Part shown: positions 1 through 8,211 of the stretch, one piece after another
Position numbering within the stretch: position 1 is the first letter of the stretch
Layout of the letters: each line of letters begins with the position of its first letter
Origin: Fictibacillus sp. BK138
Lineage (GTDB): Bacteria; Bacillota; Bacilli; Bacillales; Fictibacillaceae
Assembly: GCF_004216955.1 (NCBI RefSeq)
Contig: NZ_SGXL01000001.1
Coordinates: 3,168,061 to 3,232,060 of the forward strand
DNA: 64,000 nt
Direction of reading: 5' to 3'
Notes under the pieces: model-generated
Told to the model about the DNA's origin: nothing
Databases searched by the model: none
What the model saw: only the letters and a program-made list of their open reading frames with translations
Position numbers and translations under genes: made by a program

Positions 1-180
1 AGTGATGCCGGATTAGAAAAACACTTTATAAAAGAAAGTGAAGAGAACGGTATCTTTGGATTAAAGGGGCATCGTTCTGTTGGTGGTTTCAGAGCTTCGA
101 TCTATAACGCTGTACCAGAAAAATCATGCGAAAAACTTGCAGATTTCATGCGTCATTTTCAGGTAAAATACGGTAAATAA
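1..180 (+). CDS. serC: Phosphoserine aminotransferase, C-terminal fragment
   Basis: The window opens inside this gene; only the last 59 codons and the TAA are present. The translated tail (KGHRSVGGFRASIYNA, then a helix ending FQVKYGK) matches the C-terminal domain of SerC, the PLP-dependent aminotransferase of serine synthesis. In B. subtilis serC precedes trpP (yhaG), which is the order here. The rest of the gene lies outside the window. Confidence 0.88.
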   Translation, partial: SDAGLEKHFIKESEENGIFGLKGHRSVGGFRASIYNAVPEKSCEKLADFMRHFQVKYGK

Positions 181-266
181 GCATTGTCCCTTTAACAATC
201 TTTATATCTTTGGTAAAGTAGAGATACTTTCGCAATAGGCCATGAGGGCACTATTGGAAAGAAATT

Positions 267-302
267 AAGGCTAACAGAATAGCTGAGGAGAGATGAGAAA
301 TG
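267..302 (+). promoter_or_regulatory. Candidate TRAP (MtrB) binding site over the trpP ribosome-binding site
   Basis: Five NAG triplets lie at exact 5-nt spacing: CAG 275, TAG 280, GAG 285, GAG 290 and GAG 295, directly before the ATG at 300. A further AAG lies at 267. TRAP binds G/UAG repeats separated by 2-3 nt, and in B. subtilis it represses trpP translation at such a site. The SD (285-290) is inside the series, so tryptophan-loaded TRAP would block ribosome access. mtrB is not in the window. Confidence 0.7.
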
Positions 303-812
303 AAAACAAAATCATTAGCATTAACATCAGTACTTATTGCATTAGGGTATGTTTTTCACACAGTGGTACCACCATTATTCTTCGGGATGAAACCAGATTT
401 GCTTCTGGTAATGATGTTCTTAGCCATCATGCTCGCACCTACTAAACCGAATGTGCTAATCGCGAGTATGGCAGCCGGCGTTATTTCAGCCCTGACAACG
501 GGAATGGCTGGAGGACAGATCGCCAACATCGTGGAAAAGCCGATAACAGCCTTTATATTTTTAGGAATGTTCTTATTAGCACGCAAAGTGAAAGTAAATA
601 CTTATAGTGCTGTTCTATTAACGGTTATCGGAACGATTGTCAGCGGGACCTTATTCTTAATCGTAGCCATGATGGTCGCTGGTCTGCCAGGATCCTTATT
701 CAGCTTCATTGGAATGATCGTACTTCCTACCAGCATTATTAGCGGACTAATCATGTTCTTTATCTATCCGGTTGCAAATCGATTCTCAAAGCGATCAAGC
801 TTAACTGCATAA
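300..812 (+). CDS. trpP: Tryptophan transporter TrpP
   Basis: A 170-residue, almost wholly hydrophobic protein with about five membrane segments, no signal peptide and a glycine-rich loop (MAAGVISALTTGMAGGQI) typical of the TrpP family. Length and position after serC match B. subtilis TrpP (YhaG), which imports tryptophan. The SD gaggag lies 9 nt before the ATG and is embedded in a TRAP-type triplet series, so translational control by tryptophan is likely. Followed by a strong bidirectional terminator. Confidence 0.9.
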   Translation: MKTKSLALTSVLIALGYVFHTVVPPLFFGMKPDLLLVMMFLAIMLAPTKPNVLIASMAAGVISALTTGMAGGQIANIVEKPITAFIFLGMFLLARKVKVNTYSAVLLTVIGTIVSGTLFLIVAMMVAGLPGSLFSFIGMIVLPTSIISGLIMFFIYPVANRFSKRSSLTA

Positions 813-822
813 ATTTAAATTT

Positions 823-856
823 AAAAAGCCAGCTCCTTTTAAGGAGCTGGCTTTAC
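823..856. terminator. Bidirectional terminator between trpP and the DUF1232 gene
   Basis: A perfect stem pairs 825-838 with 841-854 (agccagctcc against ggagctggct), flanked by A and T runs on both sides. It serves the two converging genes. Confidence 0.85.
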
Positions 857-1273
857 GTATGTTTCTTCTTCTATTTGTTCTGTCTCTTCCCAAGTTTGGA
901 ACGCTGAAATTTCACCTGATAATGTTTTAAACAAAAACGCCAAAACTGTAGCATCATCCAATAAGCCTGCCCCGATCAAGAAATCAGGCACCGCATCAAT
1001 CGGACTTACAAAATAGAGAAGACCGGCAACGATAAGAACCATTGATTTTGTAGAGACGTTTCGGTAATCACCTTTTTTATAGGATCTTACTAAACGTACA
1101 AGGGCTTTTACCTGTGATCCTAAATCCTTCAAACCTTGCTTATCTGTTTGAGAAGTTTTGTCTTCGGCTTTTGTAACGAGCTCACCTGTTTGTGTCGAAC
1201 TTTCTAAAACAGCGTTCGCCTTTTCTTTCATCTTATTAAAATAATTGCCGATTGTATTTTGCTTCAAACCCAT
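839..1273 (-). CDS. YkvA/DUF1232 family membrane protein
   Basis: A protein of 144 aa. The first ~70 residues are polar and lysine-rich. A hydrophobic hairpin then carries the DUF1232 signature YFVSPIDAVPDFLIGAG followed by LLDDATVL. The family's function is unknown. An SD aggagg sits only 3 nt before the ATG at 1273; the TTG at 1267 (LKQNT) has better spacing (9 nt) and may be the true start. It converges on trpP and has no obvious partners. Confidence 0.75.
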   Translation of the reverse strand: MGLKQNTIGNYFNKMKEKANAVLESSTQTGELVTKAEDKTSQTDKQGLKDLGSQVKALVRLVRSYKKGDYRNVSTKSMVLIVAGLLYFVSPIDAVPDFLIGAGLLDDATVLAFLFKTLSGEISAFQTWEETEQIEEETYVKPAP

Positions 1274-1632
1274 TCCCCTCCTGACCGTTTTTTATATGTA
1301 TACCCTCTTTTTATATTCTTCGTCAAATACTTTTACCGATATCCCTTTTTTTATTTTCGCTTTTCTAATCGCAAAGTATGTCAGCAATCTACTAAAACAG
1401 ACAAAGAGCGAGTTATTAAGCGGGCACAAAAAACAACAATAAAAACAGCGATAGTCCCCTTCATTCTAAGGTTTTAATCATGTTGATCCACACCAATTCC
1501 ACAACGTGTATCATGTCCAAACATGACGAAATCTATCGGGAAATATTTTTATATTCGTCATTATTTTTCATAGGATTATAAGAGATATTCACGAATTTAT
1601 TAGATAATAAAAGAATGAGGAGGAATTTTAAG
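1274..1632. other. Intergenic region without a gene
   Basis: About 360 bases of AT-rich DNA lie between two divergent genes. The only structure noted is a short inverted repeat at 1511-1526 (TCATGT, 4 nt, ACATGA). No convincing small gene or RNA was found; reading frames here have no ribosome-binding site. Confidence 0.5.
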
Positions 1633-1914
1633 ATGTCTAAATCAAAATCCATGGTAGTAGGTTTCGCATTAGGAACGGTAGTAACAGCAGCAGCTACTTT
1701 GCTTTCAACGCCTAAGGCAGGGAAAGAGGTAAGAAAAGATCTGAAAGAAAATATGGATAAAATGAAATCTACATTCTCCAGCATTAAGCGTGACGGTATT
1801 CAGCTTAGAGCAAAGATCAAATTTGCTAATAAAGAAAAAGAGGAAGCGATGCAAGAAACAGCTGCTTCTACAATTGAAAACCTGGAAGAAGAAATCGAGC
1901 AGGAAACGAAATAA
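1633..1914 (+). CDS. yhaH: YtxH-domain protein YhaH
   Basis: A protein of 93 aa. An N-terminal glycine/alanine-rich membrane segment (VVGFALGTVVTAAATLL) precedes STPKAGKEVRKDLKEN, the YtxH/gas-vesicle-like motif, and then a charged coiled coil. The ATG at 1633 is chosen over an upstream in-frame ATG because the SD gaggagg (1617-1623) is 9 nt from it. Its place between trpP and scoC matches B. subtilis yhaH. The role is undefined; family members are general-stress related. A terminator follows. Confidence 0.82.
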   Translation: MSKSKSMVVGFALGTVVTAAATLLSTPKAGKEVRKDLKENMDKMKSTFSSIKRDGIQLRAKIKFANKEKEEAMQETAASTIENLEEEIEQETK

Positions 1915-1920
1915 ACAGGA

Positions 1921-1952
1921 AAAAAATTCTCCAGCAGTGGGGAATTTTTTTC
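1921..1952 (+). terminator. Terminator of yhaH
   Basis: Stem 1921-1932 with 1939-1950 (aaattctcc against ggggaattt, one G-T pair) followed by a T run. Confidence 0.75.
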
Positions 1953-2124
1953 TTTATGTACAAACATATATATACTCTGACTTTGTCACTATATCAGCTA
2001 AAAGTTATACATCTAATTTACTAAAAAATAAGCAGAAATTGAAAAATTTTACTTTCTTATTATAGGAAATACTGGCATAATGAGGAATAGGATGTGTTTT
2101 ATAAGATGGAGGGGCATTTTAAAA

Positions 2125-2706
2125 ATGAACAAAGATCAATTATATAGTTTTCAAGAAGCCATGATCTATAGTCACAAACTTTCACAAATTAGTAAAGCTT
2201 TATGGAAAAGTGTAGAGAAAGACTGGCAAAACTGGATTAAAGATTATGGACTAAACATTAACGAACACCATATCCTTTGGATTGCTCATCATCTAGAAGG
2301 TGCTTCAATTTCGGATATCGCAAAATTCGGTGTTATGCATGTATCAACAGCCTTTAACTTCTCAAAGAAACTTGAAGAACAGGGTTATCTTACATTTTCT
2401 AAAAAAGAAGACGACAAACGAAATACATACATCTGTTTAACAGATAAAGGTGAAGAACTTCTATTACAAACTCTAAATACATATGACCCATCAAAATTCG
2501 GTGTATTCAGTGCATCAATGCCTATTAAAGAGCTCTTTGGTAGATTTCCAGAGTTCCCTGAGCTGATGTCAATCATCCGCAATTTATATGGTGAAGACTT
2601 CATGTCTATCTTTAACAAGCTGGAAGAAAAAATCGAAGCAACGATCGAAGAACAAGCAGCTTCACCTGTTATCGCAGCTGAAGAAATCGCTTCTTCTCAT
2701 TCATAA
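2125..2706 (+). CDS. scoC: MarR-family transition-state regulator ScoC (Hpr)
   Basis: A protein of 193 aa. A MarR-type winged helix spans about residues 50-115 ([20 protein letters not shown] is the recognition region). A long C-terminal extension is typical of ScoC. In B. subtilis it represses protease, peptide-transport and sporulation genes during the transition state. The start at MNKDQLYSF follows ggagg (2108-2112); an upstream in-frame ATG lacks an SD. Its last 10 bases overlap the 3' end of yhaI on the other strand. Confidence 0.9.
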   Translation: MNKDQLYSFQEAMIYSHKLSQISKALWKSVEKDWQNWIKDYGLNINEHHILWIAHHLEGASISDIAKFGVMHVSTAFNFSKKLEEQGYLTFSKKEDDKRNTYICLTDKGEELLLQTLNTYDPSKFGVFSASMPIKELFGRFPEFPELMSIIRNLYGEDFMSIFNKLEEKIEATIEEQAASPVIAAEEIASSHS

Positions 2707-3038
2707 CGAACAGAAAGTTCATATAGCTTTTCCATCAATGAAATATATTTTTCCTGATGAAGTAATGCCAGGATTGTTTCTCTAGGATTAAGCTTTGGTG
2801 TCAACATGCCAGCAAAGTGAATTAACAGTGGTGTGTAATGAACAAAACCTGCTTCTTTTTGCATAAAAAATATTTTTTCAAGCTCATCGCAAAGCAGAAT
2901 GATATCATTCACTTCTGTTTCGGTGAGCTTTTTTTCCATGACTAGCCTGAAGAATGGATACGAAGTAAGATCGACACTTTCAATCGTTAGCTGATTATAA
3001 TATTCCAGTCGTTCTAGCCTCTCTTCAACCGTCTCCAT
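2697..3038 (-). CDS. yhaI: YhaI family protein (DUF1878)
   Basis: A protein of 113 aa, predicted all-helical and acidic, beginning with a heptad-like [15 protein letters not shown] segment. Length and tail-to-tail position against scoC match B. subtilis YhaI (DUF1878), whose function is unknown. The 10-bp convergent overlap with scoC means the two transcripts are complementary at their ends. Confidence 0.8.
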   Translation of the reverse strand: METVEERLERLEYYNQLTIESVDLTSYPFFRLVMEKKLTETEVNDIILLCDELEKIFFMQKEAGFVHYTPLLIHFAGMLTPKLNPRETILALLHQEKYISLMEKLYELSVRYE

Positions 3039-3232
3039 ACATACCCTGCTTTCTAGTCATACTATGTCTATATTATAATCCAACTTTCCCCATTTGGATA
3101 TGGTTTTAATTTTCTAAAAGAATGTGGTTTTTTGAACGACAGCCATGTTAACCGTAAATGACGAAAGGTAGTTTTCAAAAGGTTCCTTACTAAAAGATTG
3201 TGCTTTAAATATTTTTGTTCCTTCACTGACAA

Positions 3233-3360
3233 GTTGATTGGAGTGGAAGATGCGAGACTCCTGCAGGACTGGCGGTCAGGTGAGACACTTAAAAGTGAAA
3301 CGTACGAATGTGGCTCACCGCCTGCCCTGCGGAAAGCGAGCACCTGGAACGGAAATCAAC
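3233..3360 (+). repeat. Dispersed structured repeat, copy R1 (128 bp)
   Basis: Begins GTTGATTGGAGTGGAAG and ends GGAACGGAAATCAAC, so the outer 7 bases form an inverted repeat. Inside, GCAGG (3263) can pair with CCTGC (3326), and AGGTGAG with CTCACC. The apical part contains CACTT/AAGTG, shared with copy R4. Upstream flank CTTCACTGACAA is also shared with R5. Related copies lie at 18769, 32062, 51562 and 55124. Confidence 0.9.
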
Positions 3361-3374
3361 AACATTCACAAAAC

Positions 3375-3420
3375 CTAAAAAACACCCTAGCCCGCAAAAT
3401 CTGCGAACCAGAGTGTTTCC
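3375..3420 (-). terminator. Terminator of the ypmS-like gene
   Basis: On the minus strand, AAACACTCTGGTTCGCA pairs with TGCGGGCTAGGGTGTTT, followed by a T run. It lies directly after the stop of the gene at 3423. Confidence 0.75.
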
Positions 3421-3422
3421 CG

Positions 3423-4001
3423 CTATTCTTTCGTATAAACACCAAACTTAATAGAATTCTTCTTTAAATCAAACTCTTCTGCTTTTACAGCATATCCTGG
3501 CTTTGTCGGCATTTCAGTTACCCTCATCAAGATACTCTCATCTGCAGGATAAACATCTACCCATTCTGGAAACTTCACCGTATTTTTTAGTAGTTTAAAT
3601 ATCTCTTCCCCCGGTAAAGGAAGACGACCGATTTGAATGTCTTTTTCGTTTAATAACAGATCACCATTTTCCATAACTTCAGGCTCAAAGGTAATCTGAT
3701 AAGGAAGTTCCTGATTAAAAGCCACAAATGAACCATTCAATACAGCTTCATCCCGAAGGTTAACATAAACATTGACATTAGGGGCTTTTTTCTTCAGCTC
3801 TTTGTTCAGCAAATCTTCCACCTGTTCCTTCTCAGTATGTATGCTTAACAATTTTTGATTAGTCCGAATATCTGAATCTAGTGAACTTCTATCCAAATGT
3901 CCGCCTTTTGGATCTGTAAAAAGTAAAATGATGACTGTTGCTGGAATTGCAATAATTATGAGTAATAATACAAAGAATGCCGCTTTCCATTTATTACGCA
4001 T
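3423..4001 (-). CDS. ypmS: YpmS-like membrane-anchored protein (DUF2140)
   Basis: A protein of 192 aa. One N-terminal membrane anchor (residues 7-29) precedes an extracytoplasmic domain with LDRSSL, LPLPGEEIF and PEWVDVYPADESI motifs characteristic of DUF2140/YpmS. The function is unknown. It stands alone, with the next gene (4092) diverging from it. In B. subtilis ypmS lies elsewhere, so this placement differs. Confidence 0.7.
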   Translation of the reverse strand: MRNKWKAAFFVLLLIIIAIPATVIILLFTDPKGGHLDRSSLDSDIRTNQKLLSIHTEKEQVEDLLNKELKKKAPNVNVYVNLRDEAVLNGSFVAFNQELPYQITFEPEVMENGDLLLNEKDIQIGRLPLPGEEIFKLLKNTVKFPEWVDVYPADESILMRVTEMPTKPGYAVKAEEFDLKKNSIKFGVYTKE

Positions 4002-4091
4002 CTTCTCTCCCCTTGTTGAAAGTATTTTTCCTATTCATATTCCACATATTTTGGTAAAGTTAAACAAGTAGTTCATGTTGGAGGTTTTTAT

Positions 4092-4271
4092 ATGGCTGGC
4101 TATTTATTCGTTTTTTTAGCACCTGTATTCTTATATGTATTCAATTCACTCACATATAAGCTCTGTGATAAAAAGAACTTGTCCTCAAAACAGGAAGATT
4201 CAGTTTACCGCACCATAAATGTTTCTATTACCATTCTTCTCATTTCTTCTTATATTTCAAACGTCTTTTAA
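4092..4271 (+). CDS. Small two-helix membrane protein
   Basis: A protein of 59 aa with two hydrophobic helices (residues 4-22 and 42-58) separated by a charged loop (CDKKNLSSKQED). SD ggagg at 4080-4084 is 7 nt before the ATG, which supports translation. No family recognised. B. subtilis has small membrane genes near prsA (yhaJ region), but homology is not claimed. Confidence 0.6.
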   Translation: MAGYLFVFLAPVFLYVFNSLTYKLCDKKNLSSKQEDSVYRTINVSITILLISSYISNVF

Positions 4272-4316
4272 TGAAAAGTTTGCTTACTGTACGATTTCCT
4301 AAGATGCAAATAATAA

Positions 4317-4348
4317 AAGGGGGAACCAGAATGCTTTCCCCCTTGTGT
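4317..4348 (-). terminator. Terminator after the YjcZ genes
   Basis: GGGGGAA pairs with TTCCCCC. On the minus strand the stem is followed by TTTTATTATTT, so it would stop transcription from the two mini-genes at 4477-4761. Confidence 0.6.
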
Positions 4349-4476
4349 AACCTTAAAATACATATGCGCTGCACCTATTGATCAAGAGTAGTAAAAACAA
4401 CACTAACAAATCTGCTTAAAGAGTTCAATCCGTACAGTCCTTTTCAAAAGAAAAGGCTGCAAGGTTAGCTCTTATA

Positions 4477-4563
4477 TTAGCAGAAACAAGCAGCACCTAC
4501 GATAATCAATAAGATAAACAACACTACAATCAAAGCGAAGCCTTTTCCATGTCCGTAGCCCAT
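4477..4563 (-). CDS. YjcZ family sporulation mini-protein
   Basis: A protein of 28 aa. A Gly/Tyr-rich start ([10 protein letters not shown]) precedes one transmembrane helix ([18 protein letters not shown]). This is the YjcZ/sporulation small-protein pattern common in Bacillus spore formers. SD aaggaggtgg is 6 nt from the ATG. It is tandem with the similar gene at 4666. Confidence 0.82.
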   Translation of the reverse strand: MGYGHGKGFALIVVLFILLIIVGAACFC

Positions 4564-4665
4564 GTTGCCACCTCCTTCATCAATCTGTACACTATCCTAT
4601 GCATCATGAGTAAGACACGCATAGGCATCTGCCCTCATATCGCTGAAATTTCATACTTTCATCAT

Positions 4666-4761
4666 TTAGCAGTATGCTGCTCCTATAATGATGAGAAGGA
4701 TAAAAAGAACAAGAATTAATGCGAATCCTCCCCCACACCCGTAACCATAACCGTAACTCAT
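4666..4761 (-). CDS. YjcZ family sporulation mini-protein
   Basis: A protein of 31 aa: MSYGYGYGCGGGFA followed by a single membrane helix ending GAAYC. Of three consecutive ATGs, the third is used here because it lies 7 nt from the SD gggagg. It is a paralogue of the protein encoded at 4477, and the pair probably shares one sporulation transcript. Confidence 0.82.
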   Translation of the reverse strand: MSYGYGYGCGGGFALILVLFILLIIIGAAYC

Positions 4762-4917
4762 CATCATACCTCCCTTTTCTTTCTCCATATCATATAGTGA
4801 TGCGCCCTGTTTTGATTAGACGAATGTCCCGGGTTTTTAAAATTTTTTTATGAAAATGGATGACAATACGCTAAAACAAGCAAAATATAATGTGTAAATT
4901 TTCTCATATTTCGTTTA

Positions 4918-4947
4918 TTGAATAGGAATACCCACAACGTTTATGCT
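4918..4947 (+). promoter_or_regulatory. Possible sigma-A promoter of prsA
   Basis: TTGAAT (4918) and TATGCT (4942) are 18 nt apart, about 50 bases upstream of the prsA start. Confidence 0.35.
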
Positions 4948-4994
4948 ATAGTTAGAGTTGTTAAATTATTACTTCACAGTAGGAGTGTTTGAAA

Positions 4995-5891
4995 ATGAAA
5001 AAATGGATGTTATCTTTAGGGCTCACAGCGGGACTAATTTCTCTATCCGCTTGTAATAACGCTGGTGCTGACTCAGAAGCAATTGTTGAATCTAAAGCTG
5101 GAGATATTACAAAAGAACAGTTTTACAATAAAATGAAAGAACAATATGGTGATCAAGTACTTAACCAGATGATCGATGAAATGGTACTTGAAGATAAATA
5201 CAAAGTAACAGACAAAGAGATTGATAAAGAAATCGACAAGATCAAGGAAGAGCTTGGCGGAGAAGATGCTTTCAAACAAGCACTTGAGCAAAACGGCTTA
5301 TCTGATGAAAAACAGCTAAAAGAACGCGTTAAGTCTATGCTTCTAAATGAAAAAGCTGCAACGGAAGGCGTTAAGATTTCTGAAGATGAAATGAAGAAAG
5401 TATTTGAAGAAAAATACAAAACAGAAGTAAAAGCTAGCCACATCTTAGTTGATGATGAAAAAACAGCTAAAGAAGTTCAAAAGAAACTTAAAGAGGGCGG
5501 AGACTTCGCTAAACTTGCAGAAGAATACTCTAAAGACCCTGGTTCTAAATCAAAAGGTGGAGACCTAGGCTTCTTCGGTAAAGGTGCTATGGTTCCTGAA
5601 TTCGAAAAAGTAGCGTTCACTCTTGATAAAGGTGAAACAAGTGACCTTGTTAAGTCTGATTATGGTGTACACATCATCAAAGTAACGGACAAGCGTGAAA
5701 ACAAGTTCGAAGACAAAAAAGAGCAAGTTGAACAAGAATTAAAGCAGCAAAAAGCTAAGCCAATCACTGAAATCCTAGAAAACCTTCGCAAAAAAGCGGA
5801 CGTTAAGATTAAAGATAAAGAACTAAAAGAAAAGATCGAAAAGAAAGCAGAACAACCGCAACAACCACAAATGCCTCAACAGCAACAATAA
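4995..5891 (+). CDS. prsA: Foldase lipoprotein PrsA
   Basis: A protein of 298 aa. A lipoprotein signal ends LSAC (Cys20). A parvulin-type peptidyl-prolyl isomerase domain spans about residues 142-232 (KASHILVDDE, then GGDLGFFGKG and YGVHIIKV), flanked by charged chaperone helices; the tail is Gln/Pro-rich. It folds secreted proteins on the outer membrane face. The ATG at 4995 is favoured (SD aggag 9 nt away) over a TTG at 4989. The secretion-stress genes cssRS lie 3.4 kb downstream. Confidence 0.95.
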   Translation: MKKWMLSLGLTAGLISLSACNNAGADSEAIVESKAGDITKEQFYNKMKEQYGDQVLNQMIDEMVLEDKYKVTDKEIDKEIDKIKEELGGEDAFKQALEQNGLSDEKQLKERVKSMLLNEKAATEGVKISEDEMKKVFEEKYKTEVKASHILVDDEKTAKEVQKKLKEGGDFAKLAEEYSKDPGSKSKGGDLGFFGKGAMVPEFEKVAFTLDKGETSDLVKSDYGVHIIKVTDKRENKFEDKKEQVEQELKQQKAKPITEILENLRKKADVKIKDKELKEKIEKKAEQPQQPQMPQQQQ

Positions 5892-5903
5892 TTCGTAAAA
5901 ATG

Positions 5904-5940
5904 ATGAACCCAGGCCATATTAATGTGCCTGGGTTTTATT
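5904..5940 (+). terminator. Terminator of prsA
   Basis: AACCCAGGC (5907) pairs with GCCTGGGTT (5927), followed by a T-rich stretch. Confidence 0.85.
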
Positions 5941-5977
5941 ATATTGCAGGTGCTGTTCTTTTCAGAAAAAAAACACG

Positions 5978-6082
5978 ACCGAACAAAAAACACCGTGAAC
6001 CGAACAAAAAATTGCTTCCACCGTACAAAAAAACATGTTAACCGTACAAAAAATCTTCCCAACCGTACAAAAATGGTTTTTG
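5978..6082 (+). repeat. 21-bp tandem array A (5 units)
   Basis: Five units of exactly 21 bp begin at 5978, 5999, 6020, 6041 and 6062. Each starts ACCGWACAAAAA (W is A in the first two, T in the last three), followed by 8-9 variable bases. The segment before it (5949-5977, GGTGCTGTTCTTTT, then ACACG) resembles the leader of arrays B and E. It sits between the prsA and yhaL terminators. Confidence 0.9.
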
Positions 6083-6123
6083 GCCCTAAATCTGTTCGCC
6101 TCAGGAAGACATTCACAAACAAA

Positions 6124-6155
6124 CAAAGACCTGCTGAAATCAGCAGGTCTTTTCC
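6124..6155. terminator. Terminator of yhaL
   Basis: AAAGACCTGCTGA (6124) pairs perfectly with TCAGCAGGTCTTT (6140). A/T runs on both sides allow either direction; yhaL ends just beyond it. Confidence 0.85.
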
Positions 6156-6169
6156 TTTCATTCAATTCC

Positions 6170-6502
6170 TTATTCTCCTGAAGCCTTTTGCTCTGTCTCT
6201 ATTTCCTCTTCACCAGACATTTCGAACCGCTCATTCATTTCCTTCGCTTCCTCATGGGCTCTCGCCAACTCCAGGCGTTTCATGTACACCTTTCCTTCTT
6301 CCTCAATCACCTTTTGCTCGATCACACGGTCCTCTTGGAAAAGTGTCGTTGCCTTATATCCGCTATAAATAATGCCGCATAATAGAAAATACATCCACCA
6401 CGGAGTCATTACAAAGAACTCACTTACCCCTGCCGAATATTCTTTCAGCACAAATGCAGCAATGAGTATCGCACCAAAAAATAAAGCAGCATATCCTTTC
6501 AT
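6170..6502 (-). CDS. yhaL: Sporulation protein of the YhaL family
   Basis: A protein of 110 aa from the ATG at 6502 (SD gggggag, 7 nt). Two membrane helices precede a charged tail. The family signature PWWMYFLLCGIIYSGYK followed by IEEEGKVYMKRLE matches B. subtilis YhaL, which is shorter; here an extra N-terminal helix is present. Position after prsA also matches. A TTG nine codons upstream is possible but has no SD. Confidence 0.75.
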   Translation of the reverse strand: MKGYAALFFGAILIAAFVLKEYSAGVSEFFVMTPWWMYFLLCGIIYSGYKATTLFQEDRVIEQKVIEEEGKVYMKRLELARAHEEAKEMNERFEMSGEEEIETEQKASGE

Positions 6503-6568
6503 CGATAAACTCCCCCTTTTGTTAGACAAGCTTTTATTTAAGTCTATGAGGGAGCTTAATTAGATATG

Positions 6569-7885
6569 TCACGAAAGTGCAGGTTTTGCTTTCGTTTCAG
6601 CCGCTGGACTTGTTTTCACTTTTTTATCAAAAGCACGGAACATAACATAGTAGATTCCTGCACTTACTACAGCTAGAACAAAGAGCAGGTAAAATGTATT
6701 ATCGAAGCCGATCCACATCGTTAACGGAATTGAGATTGGCGCTATCGTGCGGCCGATTGTAAAACGAAGGCCTGCAGCAGCAAAGTATTGACCTCTCATA
6801 TCCTCAGGTGCCAGCTTAGAAATGAAGCTTTCCTGGATTCCTACTACCATCAGTTCGGCAGTCGTGAAGATAACCATCGCCGCAAACAACACCCACATCA
6901 TTGTTGTTCCGCCGAAAACGAGCATGGATACACCGTATAAAAGGGCAGAAAGAATAAATACTCTTCCTTCTTTAAAGCGGTTCATCCATTTAGCCATCCA
7001 AACGGTACAAAGTGCTACCATCAATCCGTTTAAAGAGATTAAATAGCCGAAAACTTTTTCACCCGTTAATTTAAGGTCCCAGCTTCCAATTGCAATCAGT
7101 GTTTGTTCAGGTACCTTTTCTGTCAGGTAGACAGCCAGTAATAAATCCATCTGCATGAATGTTTGAGCTACTAGAATTCCTGCCAGGATAAACAGCAAAA
7201 ATAATTTATCACTCGCAATAACTCTGTAATCTTTCAATTGTTCCCAAACCGCTTCATGCCACTTTTTATCGGGACCTACTTGTTCAAGAATTTCTTTTTT
7301 AACCGGATTTGTTTCTCTCGTGTACTTTGCTAGGACCACAGCCAAAATAGCACTGAAGATCAAACAGGCAATCATTAGTTCGAACCTATAAGAAAAGAAG
7401 AAGATACTTCCCAGCACCGGTCCAAATACAACTGATAAATTCATCGAAGTATAGAATACCGCAAATACTTCCGTACGATCCTTTTCTTCTACCACGTCTG
7501 CGATCATCGCGTGGCTTGCTGGCCAATAAAGAGAACCAAACAGTCCAAGAACCGAAAACGCGATAAAAGTTAAAATCGGTGAATCGAGCCATGGGGAGTT
7601 GGCTATAACAAAAACGATAAAAGTTGCAGCCTGCCCCCAGGCAGAAATGACCATCATCTTTTTGCGGCCATACTTGTCGGCACAATATCCTCCTACTAAG
7701 TTCGTGACTACACCGACTACCTGTGAAAGCACAAGTAAAATTCCAGCTGTTTCTTTACCCAGTTCATCTGAAAAATAGATGGCCATAAACGGGAAGAACA
7801 TCCAAAATAATAAACTTACAAAAAACTCTCCGACTAAACGCACTTTAATATTTGTATCCCAGTCTTTCCATTTCATGTTGCTCAC
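6569..7885 (-). CDS. MFS transporter (MDR type)
   Basis: A protein of 438 aa with about 12 membrane helices. It carries the MFS loop motif GGYCADKYGRKKMM between helices 2 and 3 and a central cytoplasmic loop. It is probably a drug or small-molecule/proton antiporter; the substrate is unknown. It starts at GTG 7885 or at the ATG three codons on (7876); neither has a strong SD. It lies between yhaL and yhaM, an addition relative to B. subtilis. Confidence 0.8.
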   Translation of the reverse strand: MSNMKWKDWDTNIKVRLVGEFFVSLLFWMFFPFMAIYFSDELGKETAGILLVLSQVVGVVTNLVGGYCADKYGRKKMMVISAWGQAATFIVFVIANSPWLDSPILTFIAFSVLGLFGSLYWPASHAMIADVVEEKDRTEVFAVFYTSMNLSVVFGPVLGSIFFFSYRFELMIACLIFSAILAVVLAKYTRETNPVKKEILEQVGPDKKWHEAVWEQLKDYRVIASDKLFLLFILAGILVAQTFMQMDLLLAVYLTEKVPEQTLIAIGSWDLKLTGEKVFGYLISLNGLMVALCTVWMAKWMNRFKEGRVFILSALLYGVSMLVFGGTTMMWVLFAAMVIFTTAELMVVGIQESFISKLAPEDMRGQYFAAAGLRFTIGRTIAPISIPLTMWIGFDNTFYLLFVLAVVSAGIYYVMFRAFDKKVKTSPAAETKAKPALS

Positions 7886-7985
7886 TCTTTTCTTGTAATT
7901 TAAATTCAGATCCTTTACCTATAATCACTTATACCTGTCTTTTGAGCGCTATATGGAGTAAACAATGGGATTCCTAATAAAAACA

Positions 7986-8035
7986 GAAAAAGCCCATGGA
8001 TAAGCACCTTTGCGTGTGCATACCACAGACTTTTT
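7986..8035 (-). terminator. Strong terminator downstream of the 14-codon gene
   Basis: On the minus strand AAAAAGTCTG...ATGCAC pairs with GTGC...GGGCTTTTT, a long imperfect stem ending in a T run. It closes the transcript that starts near 8212. Confidence 0.65.
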
Positions 8036-8124
8036 CATAAAAAGGCTGAAGATGACACAAGAAAGATCGCTCAAAAGAAGGTAGAATGCATAGCAAAATA
8101 AGCCTTTCCTAGAAGGATTGGACG

Positions 8125-8169
8125 TTATTTAGCTTGCTTTCCTGCCTTAATTTGAACAATGCTTTTCAT
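8125..8169 (-). CDS. Very small peptide gene (14 aa)
   Basis: It encodes MKSIVQIKAGKQAK. An SD aggagg lies 9 nt before the ATG. Upstream is a promoter-like pair, TTGTGA and TAAATT, with 17-nt spacing; downstream is a strong terminator. Together these mark an independent short transcript of about 200 nt, which could act as a small protein gene or a dual-function RNA. No family recognised; the peptide is basic and amphipathic. Confidence 0.5.
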   Translation of the reverse strand: MKSIVQIKAGKQAK

Positions 8170-8211
8170 GAGTCATTGCCTCCTGAATGTTTTCTTATAT
8201 TTCCAATTCCC

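Noticed and set aside
1245-1477. Plus-strand frames of 65-72 codons opposite the DUF1232 promoter
   Set aside because: They start inside the other gene, are Phe-rich owing to AT content, and have no SD.
3068-3467. Reading frames of about 90 codons on both strands across repeat R1
   Set aside because: They follow the dispersed repeat, lack ribosome-binding sites, and similar frames recur in the other copies. They are by-products of the repeat.
5823-6372. Frames of 110-150 codons over array A
   Set aside because: The 21-bp period is a multiple of three, so a frame stays open by chance. They run through two terminators and have no SD.
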